In this document: piece after piece, positions 50,067-59,096 of the stretch | How the letters are laid out: each line of letters begins with the position of its first letter | Position numbering within the stretch: the stretch's first letter is position 1 | Assembly: GCA_037190805.1 (NCBI GenBank) | Contig: JBBCJR010000020.1 | Coordinates: forward strand, 20,601 to 84,600 | Source: JBBCJR01 sp037190805 | GTDB taxonomy: Bacteria; Pseudomonadota; Alphaproteobacteria; Sphingomonadales; Sphingomonadaceae | DNA: 64,000 nt | Direction of reading: 5' to 3' | The notes under the pieces: generated by a model | Database searches by the model: none | The model's input: only the letters and a program-made list of their open reading frames with translations | Told to the model about the DNA's origin: nothing | Translations under genes and position numbers: made by a program

Positions 50067-52439
50067 ATGATGCAAAGGGGTATCGTTATGGGGCACATCA
50101 ATTCGCCGATGGTGAGGTTCGCGGGCCTGCTGCTGACGTCGACGGCCATCTGGCCAGCCGTCAGCTACGCCCAGAGCGCTGAAATCGGCGCCGACGAGAT
50201 CGTCGTTACCGCGACGCGGCAGGCGCAGTCGATCAGCCGGGTGCCGATCAGCATCGCTGCCTATTCGCAGGCGCAGATGGACCAGCAGGGCGTTCGCCGG
50301 ATCGATGACGTTGCCCGCTTGACGCCGGGCGTGCAGTTCAACCGGGGCACGTTCGGTCTCGGCACCAGCGTGTCGATTCGCGGTATCGCGTCGACGGCGG
50401 GATCGGCGACGACCGGCATCTATATTGATGACACCCCGATTCAAGTCCGCACCATCGGCAACAGTTCGGCCAATGCGTATCCTGCCGTGTTCGATCTGGA
50501 ACGGGTCGAAGTTCTGCGCGGCCCGCAGGGCACGCTGTTTGGCGTCAGCTCGCAGGGCGGGACCATTCGCTTCATCACGCCTTCGCCTAATTTCGACAGC
50601 TTGAGCGTCTATGGCCGCTCTGAGGTCGCGATCACGAAGAATGGTGCGCCGTCATACGAATTCGGCGTTGCGGTGGGCGCGCCGATCGTCGAGGATAAGG
50701 TCGCGTTCCGGGTGAGCGGTTTCCACCGCCGGGATGGAGGCTTTGTCGACCGCATCCCTTATCCGGCAGATGCGGGGCCGCAGCGGGCGCAGAATGATTC
50801 GAATTCGGTTGAGACCACCGTACTGCGCGGCGCGCTCGCTTTCCGTCCGGTGGAAGGGCTCACCATAACCCCCAGTCTTTACTACCAGAGCCTCAAGAGC
50901 AATGACTCGCCAGCCTATTGGGTGGCGCTGTCCGATCCGAAAAATGCACGTTATGTCAGCGGCAACGGCTCGCCGGGCACCAATACTGACTGGTTCGTGA
51001 TGCCGAGTTTGAAGGTCGATGCTGATATTGGTGCTGTCAGCCTTATATCGAACACATCGTACTTCTATAGAAAAGAGGACGGAGCATACGATTATCGTGT
51101 GTTCAATGCGAATACATTTGGCGCTGGAAACAATAATATTTATTCAGTATTTGCAATGCCAGGCTATAATGACCTTGGTACGCTGTTTAATCGTCAGTCG
51201 AATTTCACTCAGGAAGTTCGTTTTCAGTCAAACAACCCCGACAGTGCGCTGAGTTGGGTTGTGGGTGGATTTTACACCCGCAACAAGCAGCGATCTCACC
51301 AGGATATCCAAGTTAATCGAACGACATTCGAAGCAATTACGCGGCGAACCATTGAAAGTCAGTACGGTGGTATTTCCCCCTATCTGGGGCGCTATATCTA
51401 CGTCGATAATTTCTGGACGACCGATCAGCAGCTCGCTGCTTTTGGTGAAGCCAGCCTCGAAGTTTTTGAAGGCTTCAAGCTGATTGCCGGCGTTCGCGTG
51501 GCCCAGTCGAAGCTCGATTATTACACGGATCGTAATGGTCCGGCTCTGAACGGGCCGGGTTTTGACGAAGGCAGTCTCAAGGAAACCCCGATCACCCCGC
51601 GCTTTGGCATATCGTGGCAGGTTGATCCGGCGAACCTGTTCTATGCCACGGTCGCCAAGGGCAACCGTATCGGTGGCGTCAACCGCACATTGCCAGCCAA
51701 TACCCAGGCCTGCCGCGACTCGTTGTCGGCCCTGGGCGTGACCGGAGGCGCGCCGAAGACCTACGATTCGGACAATCTCTGGAGTTACGAAATCGGCGCT
51801 AAGAACCGGATTGGGCCTCTGCGCATCGCGGCGAGCGCCTACGTGATCAAGTGGAAGGACATCATCCGGTCGGTCAACGTGCCCGGTTGCGGCTTCAGCT
51901 TTGTCACCAATCTCGGCGAGGCGACCAGTCGGGGTTTCGACCTGCAAGTCGATGCCCAACCCTTTGACGGACTGCAGCTGACCGCCATGGTCGGTTACAA
52001 CAAAGCGACGTTCGACAAGACGTTCGCGTTCGCTGGGTCGACCTCGAACGTGATTACCAAGGGCTATACACTGGGTGGCAATCCGTGGACCGTCACGCTT
52101 CAGGGGCAATATGATTTTACCGGCCCTGGCAATCTCGACTATTATGTCCGTTCGGACTTTACCTTCCGTGCCAGGAACAGCCTGTTCCCGTCTTCGACCT
52201 ACGATCCCGCTTTCCCGGCGCTCTACGACGGAACGCTGCGGTTGGATCCTTCACTATACAATCTGAATCTGCGCGCCGGTATCAAGCTCGAGCATTTCGA
52301 TATCTCGGCGTTCGTCAACAATGCCACAAATGAAAGCCCGTTGCTTGGCCTTGGCCGTGGCGGCCGGACTGGACAGATTTACACGGCCAATCCGATCCGG
52401 CCGTTGACTGCCGGCCTGACTTTGTCAGCTCGCTACTGA
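50067..52439 (+). CDS. TonB-dependent outer-membrane receptor
   Basis: The 790-residue protein has a signal peptide (VRFAGLLLTSTAIWPAVSYAQ), the TonB box region EIVVTATRQ, a plug domain (about 50-170: GVRRIDDVARLTPGVQF, LERVEVLRGPQGTLFG) and a C-terminal 22-strand barrel ending LTLSARY (terminal aromatic). These receptors import scarce substrates using TonB energy. It is convergent with the ferulate genes, so uptake of lignin-derived aromatics is possible but not shown. The region 51030-51360 is AT-richer than the rest. The start may be the ATG at 50067 or 50091. Confidence 0.9.
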   Translation: MMQRGIVMGHINSPMVRFAGLLLTSTAIWPAVSYAQSAEIGADEIVVTATRQAQSISRVPISIAAYSQAQMDQQGVRRIDDVARLTPGVQFNRGTFGLGTSVSIRGIASTAGSATTGIYIDDTPIQVRTIGNSSANAYPAVFDLERVEVLRGPQGTLFGVSSQGGTIRFITPSPNFDSLSVYGRSEVAITKNGAPSYEFGVAVGAPIVEDKVAFRVSGFHRRDGGFVDRIPYPADAGPQRAQNDSNSVETTVLRGALAFRPVEGLTITPSLYYQSLKSNDSPAYWVALSDPKNARYVSGNGSPGTNTDWFVMPSLKVDADIGAVSLISNTSYFYRKEDGAYDYRVFNANTFGAGNNNIYSVFAMPGYNDLGTLFNRQSNFTQEVRFQSNNPDSALSWVVGGFYTRNKQRSHQDIQVNRTTFEAITRRTIESQYGGISPYLGRYIYVDNFWTTDQQLAAFGEASLEVFEGFKLIAGVRVAQSKLDYYTDRNGPALNGPGFDEGSLKETPITPRFGISWQVDPANLFYATVAKGNRIGGVNRTLPANTQACRDSLSALGVTGGAPKTYDSDNLWSYEIGAKNRIGPLRIAASAYVIKWKDIIRSVNVPGCGFSFVTNLGEATSRGFDLQVDAQPFDGLQLTAMVGYNKATFDKTFAFAGSTSNVITKGYTLGGNPWTVTLQGQYDFTGPGNLDYYVRSDFTFRARNSLFPSSTYDPAFPALYDGTLRLDPSLYNLNLRAGIKLEHFDISAFVNNATNESPLLGLGRGGRTGQIYTANPIRPLTAGLTLSARY

Positions 52440-52445
52440 GCGGGG

Positions 52446-52475
52446 AAAATGGGCGGCGACTTGCCGCCCATTTTC
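52446..52475. terminator. bidirectional terminator after the receptor gene
   Basis: A perfect 12-bp stem, AAAATGGGCGGC (52446-52457) with GCCGCCCATTTT (52463-52474), encloses a five-base loop. The flanking A and T runs allow function on both strands. It lies seven bases after the receptor stop. Confidence 0.8.
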
Positions 52476-52512
52476 TACGGCCGAATAAAGCTCCCGGCCT
52501 GAAGGACGAACG

Positions 52513-52562
52513 GCCCGCCCAGCGATCTCTGGTCAATTACCACGGGAGATTGCTGGGCGGGC
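52513..52562. terminator. second hairpin between the convergent genes
   Basis: GCCCGCCCAGC (52513-52523) pairs with GCTGGGCGGGC (52552-52562), extended by GATCTC/GGAGAT. It is followed by TTTCGTTC on the plus strand. It probably isolates the receptor gene from the ferulate operon. Confidence 0.55.
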
Positions 52563-52596
52563 TTTCGTTCACAGGTCCATGGTGGGCCGGACGGGT

Positions 52597-54705
52597 TCAG
52601 TCGTCGGCTAATAGCATCAGCGCGTCGAGGGCGACGGCGCCCTGGCCATCAGGATAGACGACCACCGGGTTGAGATCGATCTCGCGGATCGTCGGCTGAG
52701 CCAGAAGAAGCTGGCCCAGCCGACCGACGATCGCAGCCACCGCCTTGACGTCGAGAGCTGGCGAGCCGCGGAACCCGTGGAGCAACTCGGCGCTTTTCAG
52801 CTTGTCGAGTTCAGCCAAGATAGCGCCTTCGGTAAGATCGGGAGCAAGCAGGCGCACATCCTTCAGGATTTCCGCCTGAACACCGCCGAAGCCCAGCAGG
52901 ATGACTGGTCCCCAGTCGGGATCGTTCTTCGCGCCAACGATCAGTTCGAGGCCGCGCGCGCCCATGCCTTCGACAAGCACGCCGTCAAGGACCAGGCCGG
53001 GCCGATAGCTGGCGATATTATCGGTCATGCGCCGCCAGGCCTCGGCAAGCGCCATATCATCGGCGACGCCGACGATGACGCCCCCGGCATCGCTCTTGTG
53101 CGACAGTTCGGCGGACTGGGCCTTCAGCACCACCGGATAACCGATGCTGCTCGCGGCGGCTTTCGCTTCGTCAAGGGTCGTCGCCAGCCTGCCCTTGGGG
53201 AAGGGCACGCCGATCGGCCCCAACAGGGCCTTGGCCTGATATTCCGGGACCACACCTCGCCGTTGGCCCAGATCGGCCGATACCGGTGCTGCCGGCGTCG
53301 TCGACAAGTCACGCGCCCGCCATGCGGCGATGCGGGCCAGAACCCGGACGACCCGCTCGCTGGACGGAAAATAGGGAATGCCCAGCGCCCTGAGCGATCG
53401 GACATACTCTTCCGGCACCGGCGCGCCTTCGTCGAGACCGGCGAAGATCACCGGCTTTTCTGGCTTCAGGGCTTCGATCGCGGCGATGATCGGCGGGAAT
53501 TTCAGTTTCGAGGTCTTGGCGTCGGTCTGAATGATGCCGAACAGCACGCTGCCGATGCGCGCGTCGTCGAGCAGCGCCGACAGAGTTCGCCGATAGAGAT
53601 CGGGATCGACCAGAGCCTGGGCGGTGAGGTCCAGCGGATTGCTGACCGGCACGAAGGCCGGCATGGCCGCTCTGAGCGCCGGGCTGTCCGCGTCGTCAAG
53701 GGCGGGAAGGGCGAGGCCCACCTGCTCGGCGAGATCGAGGGTCAGAGCCTTGTAGGCACCCGATTCGGTCAGCACCGCCGTGCCGCCCTCGCCCTGTGGC
53801 GGGCAACGCAGCAGCAGGTCGGCGATGTCGCCAAGCTCCTCCAGCGTTTCAGCGAGAAGGACGCCGGCGCGTTCGACCTTTGTGGTCATCAGCTGATAGT
53901 CGCCGGCCATGGCGCCGGTGTGGGTCGCGGCCGATTCCCGTGCGGCGCTCGACCGACCGGGATGAAGCAGAACGATCGGCTTGCCCGCCGCGCGCGCCCG
54001 TTCGGCGGCCGCCAGGAAGGCGGCCGGCTTGCGAAACTGCTCGACGATCATCGCGATGACGTGGGTGTCGGGATCGTCGACCAGTTGGTCGACATAATCT
54101 TCGACGCCGCTCGCAGCCTCGTTGCCGGTCGAGATCGAATAGCTGAGGCCCAGGTCGCGGCTCAGCAGGGTCACGCCCAGCACCGCCGCCATCGCGCCCG
54201 ACTGTGACCCGATGCCGATGCCCGGGCGGCCGGCGAGGGGTGTCGTCGGCAATTCGACGAAGGTCAGCGGGATGCCGTCGACGAAATTGACGAGGCCAAG
54301 ACAGTTGGGGCCCTCGATGACCATGCCCGCCTCATCGGCGACGCGGGCGATTTCGCGTTGCTCGGCCAGCCCGTCGGTGCCGCCCTCGGCGAAGCCGGCG
54401 GAAAAGATGATGGCCGCGCCCACCTTGCGCGCCGCGAGCGCCCGCACCGTGTCCAGCACCGCGTCACGCGGAATGGCCAGCACCGCCACGTCGACACCTT
54501 CCGGCAGCGCTTCGACCGACGGCAGGCAGGGCCGGCCGCCGATTTCGTCGCGCTTAGGATTGATCGGGTAGATGGTGCCCGAGAAACCCGCCCCATCGAG
54601 GTTGGCGAGCACCGAGGCGCCAAGCGCCCCCGGACGGTCGGACGCGCCCACCACCGCGACCGAGCGCGGCTGAAGCAGGCGGCGGAAATCGCGGTTGGCG
54701 GCCAT
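52597..54705 (-). CDS. ferA: feruloyl-CoA synthetase (FerA-like, NDP-forming acyl-CoA synthetase)
   Basis: The 702-residue protein has an N-terminal CoA-binding Rossmann domain (SVAVVGASDRPGALG), a succinyl-CoA-synthetase-like flavodoxin region with SGFAEGG and GPNCLGL, and a C-terminal ATP-grasp domain (YPVVLKAQSAELSHKSDAGGVIVG). This is the fused acetate-CoA ligase (ADP-forming) architecture used by FerA of Sphingobium SYK-6. The downstream order with a hydratase/lyase and aldehyde dehydrogenase supports a hydroxycinnamate substrate. It is last in the operon, 10 bp after ferB. Another acyl substrate remains possible. Confidence 0.8.
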   Translation of the reverse strand: MAANRDFRRLLQPRSVAVVGASDRPGALGASVLANLDGAGFSGTIYPINPKRDEIGGRPCLPSVEALPEGVDVAVLAIPRDAVLDTVRALAARKVGAAIIFSAGFAEGGTDGLAEQREIARVADEAGMVIEGPNCLGLVNFVDGIPLTFVELPTTPLAGRPGIGIGSQSGAMAAVLGVTLLSRDLGLSYSISTGNEAASGVEDYVDQLVDDPDTHVIAMIVEQFRKPAAFLAAAERARAAGKPIVLLHPGRSSAARESAATHTGAMAGDYQLMTTKVERAGVLLAETLEELGDIADLLLRCPPQGEGGTAVLTESGAYKALTLDLAEQVGLALPALDDADSPALRAAMPAFVPVSNPLDLTAQALVDPDLYRRTLSALLDDARIGSVLFGIIQTDAKTSKLKFPPIIAAIEALKPEKPVIFAGLDEGAPVPEEYVRSLRALGIPYFPSSERVVRVLARIAAWRARDLSTTPAAPVSADLGQRRGVVPEYQAKALLGPIGVPFPKGRLATTLDEAKAAASSIGYPVVLKAQSAELSHKSDAGGVIVGVADDMALAEAWRRMTDNIASYRPGLVLDGVLVEGMGARGLELIVGAKNDPDWGPVILLGFGGVQAEILKDVRLLAPDLTEGAILAELDKLKSAELLHGFRGSPALDVKAVAAIVGRLGQLLLAQPTIREIDLNPVVVYPDGQGAVALDALMLLADD

Positions 54706-54715
54706 GATCCAGACC

Positions 54716-55549
54716 TCAGCCCTGCCTGGTCAGATCATAGGCGCCGAGACCCGGCTTATAGCTCTTTTCGTCAATGAACTGACGAATGCCTTCCTTGCGC
54801 CCGTCATTGTCGAAGCTGTTGGCTGCCTCCTGCGCGCGGATCAGATAATCCTCCGCGTTATCGTAGGTCATATCGACCACGCGGCGGATGGCGTCCTTGG
54901 TCGCCTTGAGCGCGACGGGGTTCTTTTGCAGCAGCACATTGGCGACCTCCGTGACCCGCGCCTTCAGCTGGGCGAGCGGCACGGCTTCATTGACCAGCCC
55001 CCATTCGACGGCGGTTTTGCCGTCAAGATTCTCGCCCATCATGGCGTGATACATGGCCTTGCGCGCCGGCATCAGTTCCACCGCGACCTTGGTCGCGCCG
55101 CCGCCGGGCAGGATGCCCCAGTTGATCTCGCTGAGGCCGAACTGCGCTTCCTCAGCGGCGAAGGCCAGATCACAAGCGAACAGGGGGCCATAGCCACCGC
55201 CGAAGCACCAGCCGTTGACCATGGCGATGGTCGGCTTCTGGTACCAGCGCAGCCGGCGCCACCAGCCATAGGACTCGCGCTGAGCCTTGCGGGTGGCGCC
55301 GAGACCTAGCGCTTCATTCTCGCGGAAATATTCCTTGAGATCCATGCCGGCCGACCAGGCGGTGCCTTCGCCCGTGAGGACGAGGACGCCGACATCGTCG
55401 CGATATTCGAGCTCGTCGAGCACATCCATCATGCGCCGGTTCAGCTTCGGCGACATGCAGTTGCGTTTTTCGGGGCGATTGAACTTCACCCACGCGACGC
55501 GATCCACGATCTCGAACGAAACGGTGTCGGCCTCGGCACGATCTGTCAT
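54716..55549 (-). CDS. ferB: feruloyl-CoA hydratase/lyase (FerB/Ech, HCHL)
   Basis: The 277-residue crotonase-fold enzyme contains NRPEKRNCMSPKLNRRMMDVLDELE, SAGMDLKEYFRE, PTIAMVNGWCFGGGYGPLFACDLA, FGLSEINWGILPGG and KPGLGAYDL, all hallmarks of p-hydroxycinnamoyl-CoA hydratase/lyase. The Glu in GLSEINWG corresponds to the catalytic residue. It would turn feruloyl-CoA into vanillin and acetyl-CoA. AAGGAA precedes the ATG at 55549. Confidence 0.9.
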   Translation of the reverse strand: MTDRAEADTVSFEIVDRVAWVKFNRPEKRNCMSPKLNRRMMDVLDELEYRDDVGVLVLTGEGTAWSAGMDLKEYFRENEALGLGATRKAQRESYGWWRRLRWYQKPTIAMVNGWCFGGGYGPLFACDLAFAAEEAQFGLSEINWGILPGGGATKVAVELMPARKAMYHAMMGENLDGKTAVEWGLVNEAVPLAQLKARVTEVANVLLQKNPVALKATKDAIRRVVDMTYDNAEDYLIRAQEAANSFDNDGRKEGIRQFIDEKSYKPGLGAYDLTRQG

Positions 55550-55580
55550 TTTAGTTCCTTGGTTCTGGGGAGAGTAGCGA

Positions 55581-57038
55581 TCAGATGGGGTAATGACCCG
55601 GCTGGGTTTCGACGGTGACCCAGCGGAGTTCGGTAAAGGCGTCGATGCCGGCCTTGCCGCCGAAGCGGCCGTAACCCGAAGCCTTGGTGCCGCCGAAAGG
55701 CATCTGCGCTTCGTCATGCACGGTCGGGCCGTTGACGTGGCAGATGCCGGACTTGATCTGGCGGGCAACGTTCAGACCGCGCGCGATGTCGCGGGTGAAC
55801 ACGGATGCCGACAGGCCATATTCGGTGTCGTTGGCCAGCTCGATCGCCTGCGCTTCGTCGCGGGCGCGGATGACGGCGACCACGGGGCCGAAGCTTTCGT
55901 CGCGGAACAGCTTCATCGCCGGCGTTACCTTGTCGATGACATGGGCCGGCATCAGCACGCCGTTCGCCGTGCCGCCATTGACCTGCTCCGCCCCGGCGGC
56001 GAGCGCATCGTCGATCAGCGACTGGACGTGGCTGACCGTTTTTTTGTCCACAACCGCGCCCAGCGGGGTCTTGCCCTCGCGCGGGTTGCCGACGGCCATC
56101 GAACCGACCTTCGCCTTGAACTTGGCGACGAAGGCATCGGCGACGGCATCGACGACGATGATGCGCTCGGTCGACATGCAGATCTGACCCTGATTCATGA
56201 ACGCACCGAACGCCGCAGCCTTGACCGCCTCGTCGAGGTCGGCGTCGTCGAGGACGACGAACGGCGCCTTGCCGCCCAGCTCCAGCAGCACCGGCTTCAG
56301 ATGCTCGGCCGCGCGCTTGGCGATGATGCGGCCGACGGCGGTCGACCCGGTGAAGTTGATCCGCCGCACGGCCGGGTGGTCGATCAGCGCGCCGACCACG
56401 TTGCCGGCATCGGCCGGGGCATTGGTGATCAGATTGACGATGCCGTCGCCCAGGCCGCCCTCGACGAACGCCTCGACGATCAGGCCGTGGGTGCGTGGGC
56501 ACTGCTCCGACGCCTTCAGGATCACCGTATTGCCGCAGGCCAGCGGCACGGCGATGGCGCGCACGCCCAGGATGATCGGCGCGTTCCACGGCGCGATGCC
56601 CAGGATCACGCCCGCCGGCTCGCGCAGCGCCATGGCGACGCAGCCCGGCTTGTCTGAAGGGATCACCTCGCCGCCGATCTGGGTGGTGAGGGCGGCCGCC
56701 TCGCGGACCATGCCGACGGCCAGCATCAGGTTGAACCGCGCCCATCCTTCGGTGGCGCCGATCTCGCCCATCATCGCATCGACGAACTGGTCGGCCTTTG
56801 CCGCCAGCGCGTCCGCCGCCTTCGACAGCGCCGCGCGACGCGCGTTCGGGCCCAGCGCAGACCAACCAGGCAACGCCGCCGCAGCCGCCTCCGCTGCCGC
56901 AACAGCGTCAGCGGCGCCGGCCGCCGCGGCAACCGTGGCGACTGCGCCGGTGACCGGATCGTGACGCTCGAAAGTGCTACCGCCAGCTGCCGTCCGGCTC
57001 TTGCCACCGATGTTCAACTGGATCGTGGTGCTGGTCAT
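55581..57038 (-). CDS. vanillin-type aromatic aldehyde dehydrogenase
   Basis: The 485-residue ALDH has PWNAPIILGVRAIAVPLACGNTVILKASE, FTGSTAVGRIIAKRAAEHLKPVLLELGGKAP (catalytic Glu) and NQGQICMST (catalytic Cys). It is the first gene of an operon with feruloyl-CoA hydratase/lyase and synthetase, so vanillin or 4-hydroxybenzaldehyde to the acid is the likely reaction (LigV/Vdh). GGAGAACAGG lies before the ATG at 57038. Substrate range cannot be read from sequence. Confidence 0.85.
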   Translation of the reverse strand: MTSTTIQLNIGGKSRTAAGGSTFERHDPVTGAVATVAAAAGAADAVAAAEAAAAALPGWSALGPNARRAALSKAADALAAKADQFVDAMMGEIGATEGWARFNLMLAVGMVREAAALTTQIGGEVIPSDKPGCVAMALREPAGVILGIAPWNAPIILGVRAIAVPLACGNTVILKASEQCPRTHGLIVEAFVEGGLGDGIVNLITNAPADAGNVVGALIDHPAVRRINFTGSTAVGRIIAKRAAEHLKPVLLELGGKAPFVVLDDADLDEAVKAAAFGAFMNQGQICMSTERIIVVDAVADAFVAKFKAKVGSMAVGNPREGKTPLGAVVDKKTVSHVQSLIDDALAAGAEQVNGGTANGVLMPAHVIDKVTPAMKLFRDESFGPVVAVIRARDEAQAIELANDTEYGLSASVFTRDIARGLNVARQIKSGICHVNGPTVHDEAQMPFGGTKASGYGRFGGKAGIDAFTELRWVTVETQPGHYPI

Positions 57039-57061
57039 CCTGTTCTCCAAGGAAGGTCGGT

Positions 57062-57101
57062 TTATAGATATGGCCTATAACATTCAGTTGTCGTCGTGCA
57101 A
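57062..57101 (-). promoter_or_regulatory. promoter of the ferulate operon with MarR-like operator
   Basis: On the minus strand TTGCAC (57101-57096) and TATAGG (57079-57074) are 16 bases apart. A perfect inverted repeat TTATAG-N7-CTATAA (57062-57080) covers the -10 box. MarR-type regulators such as FerC control ferulate genes in sphingomonads, and this site has the right symmetry and position. No regulator gene is adjacent. Confidence 0.6.
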
Positions 57102-57132
57102 TGGCAGACGCGAGAATGTCATGTCCGGTGTT

Positions 57133-57173
57133 CCGCCACCGTCTTGCCGCAACTTGCGGCTAGACGGTGGCGG
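57133..57173. repeat. 41-bp nested palindrome
   Basis: CCGCCACCGTCT (57133-57144) pairs with AGACGGTGGCGG (57162-57173). Inside it GCCGCAA-C-TTGCGGC (57146-57160) forms a second perfect stem, with a single T:T mismatch between the two. No T-tract follows on either strand, so it is not a classical terminator. It lies 41 bp before the permease start. Confidence 0.75.
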
Positions 57174-57214
57174 CGGCACCGGAGAAAGATGGCCCGGGCG
57201 CACGGGAAAAAGCA

Positions 57215-58432
57215 ATGACGACCAGACGGCGGCATGAAGGTGGCCAAGTCCAGCGACGGGGAGACGATACGAATCCGCTGATCGTCGAGGATTCCCACTC
57301 GCTGCGTCGCGACCGGTTGCTGTCGTCGCTCAACCTGCTGATGGGGGTCGGGCTGTTCCTGGGGCTGCCCTTTGCGTTGAGGGCGGGTGCCCAGTTCTTC
57401 CTTCCCGTGACAGCCGCGATCGTCATCGCCATTGTGCTCGTGCCCAGCCTCGAGTGGCTGGAGCGCCGCCGCGTGCCGTCGGGTCTGTCGGCCTTCCTGT
57501 GCGTGGCAGGATTCCTGGCCGTCGCCAATGCGGCGCTGGCGGCGATCATCGTGCCGGCGACCAACTGGCTCACCCTGCTGCCAGAACGGGTCAACCAGAT
57601 TCGGGAGACGCTGGCTCCGCTGCTCAAGGCGTATCACGCGTTGCAGCGCTTTGCCGACCAGCTGTCGGGTGTGCTCAGCGAGCGCCGCTTCGGACCACCG
57701 GCCCCGCCGACTGTCAACGTCAACACCCCCAACACGCTGGTCGACCTGATCGCCATGTCGGCGCCGGCCGCGATCCTTCAGATGCTGTTCGGCCTGCTGC
57801 TGATCTACTTCTTTCTCGCGACCTACACGCGGATGCGGCGCGAATCGATTCGCCGGAGAGGCAGTTTCGACGGGTCGATGCGAATGGCGCGAACGATCCG
57901 CGATGTCGTCGATTCGACCGCCGCCTATATCGGCACGATCGCCATCATCAACCTGTGCATGGGGGCGTTGGTGACGGTGGTCGTCTGGGCGCTGGGCATG
58001 CCGACACCATTGATGTGGGGCGGTCTCGCGGCGCTGTTCAATTTCGTGCCCTATGTCGGGCCGACCATCACCACGGCCCTGCTGGCGTTCGGCGGTCTGC
58101 TGGCCTTCGACGAGCTGTGGGGGGCGATGCTGCCGGCCGGGGCTTATCTTGCCATCCACGCTCTGGAAGCGAATGTCCTGACGCCGACCCTGGTCGGTCG
58201 GCGGCTGACCATCAACCCGCTGCTGATTCTGCTTGCGCTCAGCTATTGGGGGTGGGTGTGGGGCACCACGGGCGCGTTGCTGTCCGTGCCGCTGCTGATC
58301 ATGACCAAGGTGCTGCTGGAAAGCGCAGGCAAACCGGATATCGCCGGTTTCCTGTTCGAGGATCGAACATTGGGCGAGGTGTGGCACGAACCCGACGACG
58401 GGGCGCTTGACACCCGCACGCCCCCCCACTAA
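57215..58432 (+). CDS. AI-2E family permease
   Basis: The 405-residue polytopic membrane protein has about seven hydrophobic segments and the family motifs LNFVPYVGP-like FNFVPYVGPTITTALLAF and EANVLTPTLVGRRLTINPLLILLALSYWGWVWGTTGALLSVPLL. Members export autoinducer-like or other small molecules, or act as Na+/H+ antiporters; the substrate here is unknown. The ATG at 57215 (MTTRRRHEGG) is preferred over one at 57167, which would lie inside the palindrome region. Confidence 0.88.
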   Translation: MTTRRRHEGGQVQRRGDDTNPLIVEDSHSLRRDRLLSSLNLLMGVGLFLGLPFALRAGAQFFLPVTAAIVIAIVLVPSLEWLERRRVPSGLSAFLCVAGFLAVANAALAAIIVPATNWLTLLPERVNQIRETLAPLLKAYHALQRFADQLSGVLSERRFGPPAPPTVNVNTPNTLVDLIAMSAPAAILQMLFGLLLIYFFLATYTRMRRESIRRRGSFDGSMRMARTIRDVVDSTAAYIGTIAIINLCMGALVTVVVWALGMPTPLMWGGLAALFNFVPYVGPTITTALLAFGGLLAFDELWGAMLPAGAYLAIHALEANVLTPTLVGRRLTINPLLILLALSYWGWVWGTTGALLSVPLLIMTKVLLESAGKPDIAGFLFEDRTLGEVWHEPDDGALDTRTPPH

Positions 58433-58455
58433 TCGCCACGGCCTGCCGAGCGCAC

Positions 58456-58532
58456 GCGGGTGTAGCTCAGTTGGTTAGAGTGCCGGCCTGTCACGCCGGA
58501 GGTCGCGGGTTCGAGCCCCGTCACTCGCGCCA
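58456..58532 (+). tRNA. tRNA-Asp(GTC)
   Basis: A 77-nt cloverleaf with acceptor stem GCGGGTG/CACTCGC (one G:U pair), discriminator G, anticodon loop CTGTCAC (GTC), T-loop TTCGAGC and encoded CCA. Confidence 0.96.
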
Positions 58533-58551
58533 CGCTCGGCAGCACTTTCCC

Positions 58552-58902
58552 TCATCGATCGTTCGGTCGTGCGTCGACGGCGCCACCGTCGAACCAGCGC
58601 AGTTCGCGGGCGATCGAATCCTCCACCAGTGTTTCCCAGATCGCGGCGATGCCGTCATCCGGTGCGCCGGTCGCGCGTGCGGCGTCGATGGCGTTGGCGA
58701 TGACCGCCGCCTTGCGCGCCTCGTCGCGCACCGTGCCACGATCGGTTTTCACCCGGGCAGCTGCCTCTATATAGCGATAGCGGCAGGCGATCAGGGCAAC
58801 CAGATCGCGATCCAGCGTGTCGATGCCGGCACGGATCTCGGCCATCGTCCGGCAGGCTTCCGGCGGTATCGTCAAGGGCGCCACCGTCCGGTTTCCATCC
58901 AT
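58552..58902 (-). CDS. chorismate mutase (AroQ type)
   Basis: The 116-residue all-helical protein reads MAEIRAGIDTLDRDLVALIACRYRYIEAAARVKTDRGTVRDEARKAAVIANA and ends WETLVEDSIARELRWFD. The Arg, Lys, Glu and Arg pattern matches AroQ/PchB-like mutases (chorismate to prephenate). The ATG at 58902 overlaps the end of the DUF2842 gene. Confidence 0.85.
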   Translation of the reverse strand: MDGNRTVAPLTIPPEACRTMAEIRAGIDTLDRDLVALIACRYRYIEAAARVKTDRGTVRDEARKAAVIANAIDAARATGAPDDGIAAIWETLVEDSIARELRWFDGGAVDARPNDR

Positions 58903-59096
58903 TGCAGCAGCGGCTTCAGCGGCAATATCCAGATGATGCCGAGGACCAGATAGATCGGTGCCTGCGCCAGTGCTGGCCAATCGGCGATCAACGGCGCCGC
59001 GCTGGCGACCAGCACCGCATAGATGGTGAGGCCAAGGACGAGGCCCAGCATGCCTGCCGGCTTGCGCCAGGTCGGGCGGGGCGGGACGCTGCTCAT
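58872..59096 (-). CDS. DUF2842 family small membrane protein
   Basis: The 74-residue protein has two membrane segments (MLGLVLGLTIYAVLVASAAPLI and APIYLVLGIIWILPLKPLLQWM) and the motif PLKPLLQWMETGRW typical of DUF2842. Function unknown. It overlaps 5-FCL at its start (4 bases) and the chorismate mutase at its end (31 bases), so the three are one operon. Confidence 0.85.
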   Translation of the reverse strand: MSSVPPRPTWRKPAGMLGLVLGLTIYAVLVASAAPLIADWPALAQAPIYLVLGIIWILPLKPLLQWMETGRWRP

